Shown: positions 55,392-63,395 of the stretch, piece by piece
Numbering within the stretch: the stretch's first letter is position 1
How the letters are laid out: the number at the start of each line of letters is the position of its first letter
From: Fen731 sp964481885
Lineage (GTDB): Bacteria; Actinomycetota; Humimicrobiia; Humimicrobiales; Humimicrobiaceae
NCBI GenBank assembly: GCA_964481885.1
Contig: CAYZUS010000008.1
Coordinates: 14,066-78,065, forward strand
Reading direction: 5' to 3'
DNA: 64,000 nucleotides
Notes under the pieces: model-generated
The model's database searches: none
What the model saw: only the letters and a program-made list of their open reading frames with translations
What the model was told of the DNA's origin: nothing
Translations under genes and position numbers: made by a program

Positions 55392-55393
55392 AT

Positions 55394-56332
55394 ATGAGCA
55401 GACGTTATGATTATCATGAATATCGCGATTGGTATGAACCGACTGTTCCCAAAGAAGTAAAGGGCGGAATTAAAGCTCAGAGCAAACGCGGTTCTTTCAG
55501 TGACAAGTGGTGGGGCAAACTCTGGATTAACACACTTGAAAATTTTAATATTGGCTCCAGGCTTTCCCGCGGACGTTCGTATGCCCGCCTGGGCCAGGTG
55601 GCAAGCCTTGAAATCGGCAAAGGAAGTGTTACTGCAAAAGTGCAAGGCTCCCGCTCAGAAGCCTACAGTATTTCCATTAAGCTTAAAGATTTTACTGAAG
55701 AGCAATGGCGCAAAATCATAACAGGGATCATGGGAAAACCCATATTTGCAGCGCAGCTGCTTGGCAATGAGATGCCAAAGGAAATTGAATCGGTATTTAA
55801 AAAAGCAGGGCTATCCCTGTTTCCCCAGAAGCAGAAAGACCTGGAAACAGAGTGTTCATGTCCGGACCGGTCCAACCCCTGCAAGCACATTGCCGCAGTC
55901 TTTTATCTTATGGCAGAAGCTTTCGATAAAGATCCCTTCCTGCTGTTTAAGCTGCGAGGCATGGGACGGGAAGATTTTTTAAATGCGCTTCAGGATAGCG
56001 GCCAGGCCGGGGATTCAGCCGCAGAATCAGCAGGGGATGCAGCCATGAGCGCGTCCGGGAAGAATACAGGCGCAAAATCTAAAATCAATCCGGAACCACT
56101 GCCATTAGAGAATGGCTTGTTCTGGGGGCAAAATCCTTCCCTTACAGCTGTTACTGCACCAGAAAGCGGTGTTACACCTGTCAGGTTACACGGCGCTATT
56201 GCCAAACGTCTGGGAGCCCTTGCATTCTGGCGCTCCGATAAAAACTTCATTGATGAAATGGAAAGAATGTATAAAAACGCCTCAGATTATGCCGACATCT
56301 GCAAAACTTCCTCTTCAGATTTCCACAATTAA
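55394..56332 (+). CDS. SWIM zinc-finger protein paired with the SNF2 helicase
   Basis: A 312-residue protein that begins SRRYDYHEYRDWYEPTVP and has KRGSFSDKWWGKLWINTLE, the usual start of SWIM partners of SNF2 proteins. The zinc motif CSCPDRSNPCKHIAAVFY shows the CxC...CxH ligands. A polar Ala/Gly/Ser/Asp-rich segment (about 205-240) precedes a short C-terminal part. The gene starts two bases after the SNF2 stop, so the two are coexpressed. Confidence 0.9.
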   Translation: MSRRYDYHEYRDWYEPTVPKEVKGGIKAQSKRGSFSDKWWGKLWINTLENFNIGSRLSRGRSYARLGQVASLEIGKGSVTAKVQGSRSEAYSISIKLKDFTEEQWRKIITGIMGKPIFAAQLLGNEMPKEIESVFKKAGLSLFPQKQKDLETECSCPDRSNPCKHIAAVFYLMAEAFDKDPFLLFKLRGMGREDFLNALQDSGQAGDSAAESAGDAAMSASGKNTGAKSKINPEPLPLENGLFWGQNPSLTAVTAPESGVTPVRLHGAIAKRLGALAFWRSDKNFIDEMERMYKNASDYADICKTSSSDFHN

Positions 56333-56337
56333 GTCAG

Positions 56338-56473
56338 CCGCATTTGAGCAACATGTTTTTTTAAAATTAGAGTTTTCCAAGGTTATATTTAAGAGATTTT
56401 CATCTGCTTCAAATTAAGCAGAAAATGAAGCAGATTATTAAGCAGGAAAAATAACACTAACTGGTCTTAAAAG
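56338..56473 (+). pseudogene. Remnant of an AlbA/ATPase regulator gene 3' part
   Basis: This stretch matches bases 50212-50333 of the AlbA-type gene, most clearly CAAGGTTATATTTAAGAGA and CTGCTTCAAAT.AAGCAGAAA, with AAGCAG and GCAGG repeats following. It has stop codons in the corresponding frame and similarity fades beyond about 56473. It is a broken partial copy in the same orientation. Confidence 0.75.
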
Positions 56474-56527
56474 GGGGGTGAGGAATTTTAAATTGCAGAG
56501 AACAATATGGTAATTTTCTCTGTTGTC

Positions 56528-57631
56528 CTATAACTTTTTCATTAAAGCATATCCTGTGCTTCTTCCACCCTCCGGTAATCTACATAGTATTTGTTTATCA
56601 ATTAAATCATTAATATCTCTTAGCGCTGTGTCCTGTGAGCACTTTCCGATCTTTGCCCACTTGGAGCTTGTTAGTATTCCATCAAATCCATCCAGTAATT
56701 TATTTAATATCTTTTTTTGTCTTTCATTTTCAATTCCTGAAGCATTATTGGTCCAAAATTTATGTTTAAAAATTACATTTTCTAATATTTTTTTAGATAA
56801 TTTCAAAGCATTCAGCAAACAATATAAAAACCATTGCAGCCATTCTGTAATATCAAGTTCCCCTTTTGTTGTTAGTTCTAAAATCTCATAATATTGTTTT
56901 CTTTCGTTTATTATTTGTGCCGACAGGCTGTAGAACCGGTAAGACTGTCCATCTGATTGGGCAAGAATCATATCTGTTAGTGCACGGGCAATCCGACCAT
57001 TTCCGTCTTCAAATGGATGAAGTGTTACAAACCATAAGTGCGCCAATGCTGCCTTTATTACCAAATCAATATCCTGGCTGTGATTAAACCATTCCAGAAA
57101 TTTTTTCATTTCTTTTTCCAGACAACTTGAAGGTGGCGCCTGGTAATGAACCTTTTCTTTTCCTATTGGTCCTGAAACAACTTGCATGGGACCTGCCGAA
57201 TCATCTCTCCATTTCCCAACAAGCACTTTATGCATTCCACTATATCCTGTTGGAAATAGTGCATTATGCCAACTAAAAAGTCTCTGTTTACTTAATGGCT
57301 TATTAAAATTTTCAGCAGCGTCGATCATCATTTCAACTACACCGTCTATATTTCTGTCAGAAGGTACCAAGCCTGAAATATCTAATCCTAATCGGCGGGC
57401 AATTGATGAACGAACTTGCTCAGGATTTAATAATTCCCCTTCAATTTCTGATGATCTTAATACATCTTGTGTGAGGATCACTAAATTCGCCTGATCCTTC
57501 AAATCAAATCCTAATGCTCCCATCTGGCCAACAACTCTACCCTGTAAATTGCTCACTTCTATCAATAATGACAATATTACATCAGTATCCCATTTAAATT
57601 CCGGCCAACCCGGGCGTTCATATATATACAT
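56528..57631 (-). CDS. Fic-domain protein with N-terminal inhibitory motif
   Basis: A 367-residue Fic family protein, likely an AMP transferase. The catalytic motif is LHPFEDGNGRIARAL. The N-terminal domain (YIYERPGWPEFKWDTD, DUF4172-like) contains SSEIEGE, matching the (S/T)xxxE(G/N) autoinhibitory motif. The C-terminus is a winged-helix-like region (SKWAKIGKCSQDTALRDIND). AAGGAG precedes the ATG. Its catalytic residues look intact and its inhibition is built in, so it does not need a separate antitoxin. Confidence 0.92.
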   Translation of the reverse strand: MYIYERPGWPEFKWDTDVILSLLIEVSNLQGRVVGQMGALGFDLKDQANLVILTQDVLRSSEIEGELLNPEQVRSSIARRLGLDISGLVPSDRNIDGVVEMMIDAAENFNKPLSKQRLFSWHNALFPTGYSGMHKVLVGKWRDDSAGPMQVVSGPIGKEKVHYQAPPSSCLEKEMKKFLEWFNHSQDIDLVIKAALAHLWFVTLHPFEDGNGRIARALTDMILAQSDGQSYRFYSLSAQIINERKQYYEILELTTKGELDITEWLQWFLYCLLNALKLSKKILENVIFKHKFWTNNASGIENERQKKILNKLLDGFDGILTSSKWAKIGKCSQDTALRDINDLIDKQILCRLPEGGRSTGYALMKKL

Positions 57632-57693
57632 TTTCAGTCTCCTTATTCTTAAGGGTAAATATATCAGTAATCATATGGACAGTCAAGTATTCA

Positions 57694-57732
57694 CCGCATA
57701 ATATGCGGAGAATATAATTGCTATTCTCCGCA
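57694..57732. promoter_or_regulatory. Nested palindromes between fic and the ParDE/RelBE pair
   Basis: A perfect 15-bp palindrome CCGCATAATATGCGG (57694-57708) overlaps an 11-bp-arm hairpin (57704-57732, TGCGGAGAATA ... TATTCTCCGCA, seven-base loop). They lie 63-101 bp upstream of fic. Operator and hairpin functions are both possible. Confidence 0.65.
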
Positions 57733-57871
57733 ATGCTTTTTGCCAGAGCAGTGTCTTTCTTTAAATAAAAACATAGAGCAATAAATAGTATCGCCGACTG
57801 GGAAATATATTGCTATAATGAAGAAATAAAATTATTGCGATAATATTTATAATTCGCAGGAGGAGATTTAA

Positions 57872-58057
57872 TTGTTAACAACAAAGCAAGAAGTAATTTC
57901 ACTAGTAGAAAAGCTGCCTGAGAATTCCACCTTAGAAGATATTATGGAACATTTATATGTAAAACAAAAAATATTAAAGGGACAGAAACAGTTGGAAACA
58001 GGTCAGTTTTATACTCATGAAGAAGCTAAGGAAATAATGGAAGCATGGTTAAAGTAA
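57872..58057 (+). CDS. Antitoxin of a ParDE/RelBE-type module
   Basis: A 61-residue protein (VISLVEKLPENSTLEDIMEH, HEEAKEIMEAWLK) of the short helical antitoxin type. It starts at a TTG behind AGGAGGAG. Its last 13 bases overlap the toxin gene. An extra TATAAT-like element lies near 57815. Confidence 0.8.
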   Translation: MLTTKQEVISLVEKLPENSTLEDIMEHLYVKQKILKGQKQLETGQFYTHEEAKEIMEAWLK

Positions 58058-58323
58058 AATGGTCCCAAGACGCAATTGAAGATTTAAAGAGAATATGTAA
58101 ATTTATTGCTTTAGATTCGCCTTATTATGCCAGGATATTTAACGACAGATTATTTGAGATAGTGAAACATCTGAAATTGTTTCCTGAAATGGGCCGGCCT
58201 GTTCCTGAAGCTGATGATCCTGAAGTTAAAGAAATAATATATAAGGGCTATAGAATTATTTATCAGGCAAAAGAGGATTTTTTAGAAATACTTACAGTTG
58301 TACATGGAAGCAAACTACTCTAG
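58045..58323 (+). CDS. ParE/RelE-superfamily toxin
   Basis: A 92-residue protein beginning VKVKWSQDAIEDLKRICKFI with FPEMGRPVPE and IYKGYRIIYQ, typical ParE/RelE landmarks. The ParE branch (gyrase poison) seems likelier from the GRPVPE and YRIIY motifs, but this is not decisive. Overlaps its antitoxin by 13 bp. Confidence 0.85.
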   Translation: MVKVKWSQDAIEDLKRICKFIALDSPYYARIFNDRLFEIVKHLKLFPEMGRPVPEADDPEVKEIIYKGYRIIYQAKEDFLEILTVVHGSKLL

Positions 58324-58478
58324 CACCTTCACATCATTGACCCCTCACTATTCTTGACAATGCTTGGTTTCTTTGTTATAAAGAAATCAAAGAAAATGAG
58401 TTTGAGCCTTTATACTTTTACATTTACTATTAAGGAAAAATTTTTATACCGCACATAATCCAACCCAGGGTGAGCACT

Positions 58479-58820
58479 ATGTTAAAAAAACGAATTTCAG
58501 TATCGCAAAAACGCCAGATAACAATTCCCATTGAGTTTTTTAACAGCATTGGCATCGGTAAAGAAGTCGAATGTTATGTACAAAACAACACCATTATTAT
58601 ACGTCCTGTGCAGGAGAACTATGGAGAGTTTGATGAACAAATCCTTGCGGATTTAATATCACAGGGGCTTTCAGGACAGGAGCTTCTTGAAGGATTTAAA
58701 GAAGCGCGTAACCGGATTCGTCCTGCTGTGGAAAGTCTGCTTGAGCAAGCCAGTCTTGCTGCAGAAGGTAAAACAAAATTTTCCACATACGAGGATATTT
58801 TTGGCAAAGAGGACAAATGA
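58479..58820 (+). CDS. SpoVT/AbrB-domain protein (antitoxin-like)
   Basis: A 113-residue protein whose N-terminus (KKRISVSQKRQITIPIEFF, IIIRP) is an AbrB/MazE swapped-hairpin DNA-binding domain. The C-terminal helices are like those of antitoxins with PIN or MazF partners. I use ATG 58479 because AGGGTGAG lies at a good distance; GTG 58470 is in frame too. No toxin follows: only about 30 bp separate it from a second antitoxin-like gene. Confidence 0.78.
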   Translation: MLKKRISVSQKRQITIPIEFFNSIGIGKEVECYVQNNTIIIRPVQENYGEFDEQILADLISQGLSGQELLEGFKEARNRIRPAVESLLEQASLAAEGKTKFSTYEDIFGKEDK

Positions 58821-58868
58821 TGCAGACTAAAATAATAAAAATAACGTGGTGTGGCTTGTTGGGGCTAC

Positions 58869-59084
58869 ATGATTGAAATGATGAAAATGATAAATAGTCT
58901 TAAAGAAATTCAAAATGCTATTGAAAAACTACCCAGGGATGATTATGTGCATTTAAGGCAATGGTTTATTAAAAGCGATTGGGAAAAATGGGATAAGCAA
59001 ATAGAAGATGATTGCTGCAACGGTAAATTGGGTTTTCTAATCCAGGAAGTCGAGTCAGATAAAGCGAATAATAAATTAAAGTAA
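58869..59084 (+). CDS. Orphan small antitoxin-like protein
   Basis: A protein of about 71 residues with the pattern EIQNAIEKLPRDDYVHLRQW, WEKWDKQIEDDCCNGKLGFL and IQEVESDK, known from antitoxins next to RelE-type toxins. Start is uncertain among ATGs at 58869 and downstream. No toxin gene follows in the next 200 bp, so its partner is lost or acts elsewhere. Confidence 0.6.
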   Translation: MIEMMKMINSLKEIQNAIEKLPRDDYVHLRQWFIKSDWEKWDKQIEDDCCNGKLGFLIQEVESDKANNKLK

Positions 59085-59301
59085 CCACATAACTCACCTG
59101 ACTAAATATAATAACGCATTTCCCCTAAAAATAACAAAAGGTCATGTATCCTTGAGATATTTTAGTCTCTCCTATATATTTATTTAATTGTAATATTTAA
59201 TATTTACAATTATTTAAAATATATACTAAAATTATAAAAATTAAATATATATTATTAATAGAATAAAATATAACAATTGTCGGCATGTAGTAAAGGGAGA
59301 G

Positions 59302-59808
59302 TTGAGGAAAGTGAGTTTAGCAAATAGAGCTAACAATTATGCTTTTATAGATAGTCAAAATTTAAACTTAGCTATTCGTGATCAGGCATGGATTTTAGAT
59401 TATAAGAGATTTAGAAAATATCTTGAGCAAAAATATAATGTTTCACGAGCTTTTCTTTTTATAGGCTACATTCCTTCAAATGAAAATTTGTATAATATTT
59501 TACAGGGATATGGTTATTTACTGATTTTTAAACCAACTCTTGATTTACAAAGTGGTGGGACCAAAGGAAATGTTGATGCTGAATTGGTTTTGCATTCAGT
59601 TATTGAAATGCAAAATTATGATAGGGCAATAATAGTATCAGGAGATGGAGATTACCACTGTTTAATAGAGTATTTAATCAAACAAGACAAATTACTATAT
59701 TTGATTATTCCTAATAGATACAAATATTCTTCTTTGTTAAAAAAATTTGTTAATAAAATTGTGTTTATGAATACTTTAAAAGAAAAACTTGAGTATAAAA
59801 AAAGGTAG
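59302..59808 (+). CDS. NYN/LabA-like PIN-fold putative RNase
   Basis: A 168-residue NYN-domain protein with the acidic residues in YAFIDSQNLN, KGNVDAELVLHS and IIVSGDGDYHCL. NYN proteins are Mg-dependent nucleases, often processing or degrading RNA. It starts at a TTG (GGGAG upstream) or at the in-frame GTG 59311. It sits in the most AT-rich part of the window, flanked by long AT-rich spacers, which suggests recent acquisition. Confidence 0.82.
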   Translation: MRKVSLANRANNYAFIDSQNLNLAIRDQAWILDYKRFRKYLEQKYNVSRAFLFIGYIPSNENLYNILQGYGYLLIFKPTLDLQSGGTKGNVDAELVLHSVIEMQNYDRAIIVSGDGDYHCLIEYLIKQDKLLYLIIPNRYKYSSLLKKFVNKIVFMNTLKEKLEYKKR

Positions 59809-60133
59809 GCATTACCGCAAGCACTCCGTCTTACGTATAACCTACCATCGTGATATAATAGAATTCTACAATTAGTTAGTCGTTATTGTCAATAGGTTAA
59901 TTTTGCTTAAATAATAATAAGAATCAGGTTCTGGCGCGGCTTCTGGAAACTTCTCTGAAAACTCTTTATAATTTATCCCATATTCCGGATTAAATGCTAT
60001 CATATGGATGTTATAAACTAATTTGGAATCGTGTTTATAGGTATTTTTAGGGATATTAAGGGATATTTCACAACATTTATTTTTAAATTACAAACCCCGA
60101 CAGTCAAACTATATTAAAGGAAAGAGGAAACAA
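59809..60133. other. AT-rich spacer
   Basis: A 325-bp spacer without a recognisable gene. It has a weak inverted GGTAGG...CCTACC pair just after the NYN stop (about 59804-59847) and an AAAGAGGAA ribosome site for the next gene at the end. I see no terminator with a clear T-run. Confidence 0.4.
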
Positions 60134-60931
60134 ATGAAACCGGCAAACAGCAAAAAGATAAATGAAGGACTCGCAGAGTTCGGAAGAATCAAAGGATTCG
60201 AAAGGTCCGGAGAGTTTACCATATCTGGAAGTTCAGCAAGATACGAAGGGCCCGTAAAGTCCGGAATATCAGACCTTAAGTCAGTTAAAAAACTAAATAA
60301 TCCCTTATTTAAAATCGCAGCTTTGCTGCTGGTTTTTATTCTGAGTTTTTCAGCACTGCTGTTAATATCGGGATGTAAAAGTAAAACAGCGTCGGAAAGC
60401 GCTGCTGCTGCGACAGAATCGGCGGCTGTGGTTACTGCGACGGCTTCAACCACAGACTCAGACTCAGGCTCCGGCTCATCTTCATCGGCCACAACTTCTG
60501 CCGCCACAACTGCAGCAACGACTGCCAAACAGACAGCAGCCGAGACAGCCACGGAAAGCGCAACAGAATCTACTGAGGCAATCCCTTCAGATATTACCGC
60601 CCTTATAACAAAGGCTGACGGATATTATTCTTCGGGCCAGTACGGGCTTTCCAAGAGCACTTACAGAAAAGCAATAATTGCAATAGATGCATCAGATTTG
60701 TCAGACGACGCCAAACAAGAGCTTAAGGACTCTTTTAATGACAAGTACAATAAATCCAAAAACATTGTAGAGACTGCCCTTGTCCACTTTGGAAACGCCA
60801 TGCAGCTTGAGTATGAAACCCGTTATGAAGAAGCAAAAAGTGAACTTGAGGCAGCTCTTGCCATATATCCCAAATATGAAGATGCCATAGAAGCCTATGA
60901 TAATTTAAAATCAATTATGGGTCTTGAGTAA
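60134..60931 (+). CDS. TPR-like lipoprotein with Ser/Thr/Ala-rich linker
   Basis: A 265-residue exported protein. An unusually long N-terminus (about 55 residues) precedes a hydrophobic helix and a lipobox LLISGC, so lipid anchoring near residue 78 is likely. A linker of about 70 Ser, Thr and Ala residues follows, of a kind that is often O-glycosylated. The C-terminal helices (YYSSGQYGLSKSTYRKAIIA, YEEAKSELEAALAIYPKYED) form one or two TPR-like hairpins. Strong ribosome site. Role unknown; the neighbours suggest an envelope function. Confidence 0.7.
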   Translation: MKPANSKKINEGLAEFGRIKGFERSGEFTISGSSARYEGPVKSGISDLKSVKKLNNPLFKIAALLLVFILSFSALLLISGCKSKTASESAAAATESAAVVTATASTTDSDSGSGSSSSATTSAATTAATTAKQTAAETATESATESTEAIPSDITALITKADGYYSSGQYGLSKSTYRKAIIAIDASDLSDDAKQELKDSFNDKYNKSKNIVETALVHFGNAMQLEYETRYEEAKSELEAALAIYPKYEDAIEAYDNLKSIMGLE

Positions 60932-61103
60932 TTGGGTAACGAAGAAAATTGCCAAATATGTGGCAGGAGTGCTTGAGGTATTATGAGAAGCCATCAAGCA
61001 TGGAGCCTGATTATCTTGGGCGCTAATAAAATATAAGTTATTGATGATGAGTCCTGGATAATTGGGTCCGGAAGAAAAGTTACTGATTGTGGGGCTTGGG
61101 TAA
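60932..61103 (+). repeat. Degenerate repeat spacer before the GerMN gene
   Basis: The motif TAATTGGGT followed by GAAGAAAA-like bases recurs about three times (near 60930, 61056 and 61098) in this 172-bp stretch. The last copy forms the start of the GerMN gene. It resembles local tandem expansion. Confidence 0.5.
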
Positions 61104-62225
61104 TTGAGGAATCAGGAAAAGCTGTTAAAAAAAAAGAAAAAAGGCCGAAGCAGGTTTGGCAGATTTGTTCTTACCCTCATACTGTTTATTGTTTTTCTGG
61201 TGCTGGCATTTTACTTTTTAAATAATCCGTCTGCATATGCAGGGCTTAAAGATAAATTTACTGCAATTTTTACATCCGAGTCATCAGGCAAGTCCGGTTC
61301 CGGCAGTGAGCAGGCCAATGCTGAATCAACCAATGCCAATGGCCAGAGTAACACCGAAACAGCAGCCGGCCAGGAAGGCCAGGAAAATGCTGAATCAGTT
61401 TCCCGGTCCGGCGCAGATTCCAGCGGAAATGCCTCCGAGGACACAGACTCCCAATCCTCATCCGGCTCATCAGCCGTGGAGCAGACAAATACAGGCAACC
61501 AGGAAACAGGCAGCATTACAGGAACGGCCCAGTCGCTGTGGCAAAAAATCATTGCTTTTTTTAAACAAAAAATTAGCGGCCAGGCAAATAATTTTCCGGG
61601 AACACTAAATACAAAGATTTATTTTGCAGCGCTTGGGCAGGACGAGGTGTTTTCTTATGAAGAGAGACTTCTAAATGCCGGCAGCCCTCAGGTGGCCGTA
61701 AAAAATGCTGTCAGTGAGCTTATAAAGGGCCCTTCAAAGTCTTTTCATTACCCTGTCATTCCACCCGGCACAAAGCTTTTAGGCGTCCAGATTTATGAAA
61801 ACATTGCCAAAATAGACCTTTCCCAGGAATTTCTCGAAAACAGCCTGGAATCAGGGATACTTGACGATTATGTGATATATACCATTGTGGATACGGTAAC
61901 ACAGATCCCGGGAGTTGAGGGTGTTATTTTCTTAATTGACGGAAAAAGAATAAAATTATATGGCAGCGTGGATCTGTCAATTCCTGCAATAAAAAATGAG
62001 AAATATATTCCGGTTCAAACCGGGGAAACCGGGGAGAGCAGCGAAACCACTGCAACAAGCGAGACCACCACAACCAGCGAAACAAACGTGGGCAGTGAGT
62101 CAGTGGAAACCACTGCAACCAGCGCAGGCAGTGAAACCACTGTAACAAGCGAAACCGGCGCAACCGACGCAACAAGCGAAACAAGTTTAACAAGTGAAAC
62201 CGGTGGAACCGGTGAAAGCAACTAA
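61104..62225 (+). CDS. GerMN-domain membrane protein with repetitive C-terminal tail
   Basis: A 373-residue protein with a Lys-rich N-terminus, one membrane helix (FVLTLILFIVFLVLAFYFL), an Asn/Gly/Ser/Glu-rich linker and a GerMN domain (IYFAALGQDEVFSYEERLLN, VKNAVSELIKGPSKSF, IPPGTKLLGVQI, KIDLSQEFLEN). The C-terminal 60 residues are Thr/Ser/Glu/Gly repeats of the type SETTATSETT. GerMN domains occur in spore germination proteins and in non-sporulating lipoproteins; no other sporulation gene is here. It starts at a TTG with a poor ribosome site. Similar repeats continue past its stop codon for about 110 bp. Confidence 0.82.
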   Translation: MRNQEKLLKKKKKGRSRFGRFVLTLILFIVFLVLAFYFLNNPSAYAGLKDKFTAIFTSESSGKSGSGSEQANAESTNANGQSNTETAAGQEGQENAESVSRSGADSSGNASEDTDSQSSSGSSAVEQTNTGNQETGSITGTAQSLWQKIIAFFKQKISGQANNFPGTLNTKIYFAALGQDEVFSYEERLLNAGSPQVAVKNAVSELIKGPSKSFHYPVIPPGTKLLGVQIYENIAKIDLSQEFLENSLESGILDDYVIYTIVDTVTQIPGVEGVIFLIDGKRIKLYGSVDLSIPAIKNEKYIPVQTGETGESSETTATSETTTTSETNVGSESVETTATSAGSETTVTSETGATDATSETSLTSETGGTGESN

Positions 62226-62353
62226 ACCGGGGGAAAGCCTTTTTGGTAGTATGACTGGGGAAACCAATAAAACAGCCAAACCGGCGCAGGCAGTAAAACC
62301 AACGCAACAAGCCAAATAAGCGTAACAAGAGAAACCATCGAAAGTGAGGAAAA

Positions 62354-63283
62354 ATGAAAGTACTGATAACAGGCGGGGCAGGGTTTATCGGCTCAAACAT
62401 TGCAGACCGGTTAATAGAGCTTGGGTACAGCGTTGTTGTTATTGATAATCTTAAAACAGGAAAAATAGAAAACATCAATAAGGATTGCGTCTTTTATGAG
62501 TATGACATACGTGAAAGACACCTTGCAGACATTTTTCTGAAGGAACTTCCTGATATAGTCATTCATAATGCGGCGCAGCTTAGTGTCCGGCTTTCCGTTG
62601 AGGACCCCCTGTATGATTCAAGCGTCAATGTCCTTGGTGGCCTCAATGTCTTTAACTGCAGCAGCCAGTGCGGGGCAAAAAAGGTCATTTTCGCATCAAG
62701 CGGCGGCACAGTCTACGGTGAACAGGAGAAGTTTCCTGCCGATGAGAGCCACAGCACAAATCCCATATCGCCTTATGGTGTTGCAAAACTTGCATCCGAA
62801 AAATACCTTAATTATTTTAATAACGCATACGGACTTAAGTACACGGCACTAAGATATGCAAACATATACGGACCAAGACAGGACCCGCTTGGTGAGGCGG
62901 GAGTTGTTGCAATTTTTGCCAGAAAAATCCTGAAGGGCGAGAGCTCGGTTATAAACGGGGATGGCGGCCAGACAAGGGATTACGTTTTTGTTGGTGACGT
63001 GGTCGAAGCAAACATAAAAGCAATCGAAAGCGACTTTGTTGGCTGTGTCAATATAGGAACCGAAACCGAGACAACTGTAAACGAACTTTTTAGTATTTTA
63101 AAGTCAGCCTCAGGTAAAAGCGATTTAAATGAGTCCCACGGCCCCGCCAAACCGGGTGAACAGTACAGAAGTGTTCTGGCAAATGGCCTTGCAAAAAAAG
63201 TATTGGACTGGGAGCCGACCACCGGCATTGCTAAAGGTCTTGAAATGACTTATAAGTGGTTTGCAGATAATTCGAATATGTAA
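62354..63283 (+). CDS. galE: UDP-glucose 4-epimerase-like nucleotide-sugar epimerase
   Basis: A 309-residue extended SDR enzyme with the NAD motif LITGGAGFIGSNIADRL, HNAAQLSVR, ASSGGTVYGE, the catalytic YGVAK and ALRYANIYGPRQDP. Interconverts UDP-sugars at C4; the exact sugar is not clear from sequence. It starts at an ATG behind GTGAGG. With the downstream GT2 gene it probably supplies a surface glycan. It has the family's normal length, without insertions. Confidence 0.9.
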   Translation: MKVLITGGAGFIGSNIADRLIELGYSVVVIDNLKTGKIENINKDCVFYEYDIRERHLADIFLKELPDIVIHNAAQLSVRLSVEDPLYDSSVNVLGGLNVFNCSSQCGAKKVIFASSGGTVYGEQEKFPADESHSTNPISPYGVAKLASEKYLNYFNNAYGLKYTALRYANIYGPRQDPLGEAGVVAIFARKILKGESSVINGDGGQTRDYVFVGDVVEANIKAIESDFVGCVNIGTETETTVNELFSILKSASGKSDLNESHGPAKPGEQYRSVLANGLAKKVLDWEPTTGIAKGLEMTYKWFADNSNM

Positions 63284-63395
63284 ATTAAATTGTAAGTAAA
63301 AAATTTTACTGATATTATTCTTTTTTATTATTATTTCTTTCATTTGTATTGTTATTTAGCTTTAAAAATGAAACAAATATTATTTAGCTTATGAA

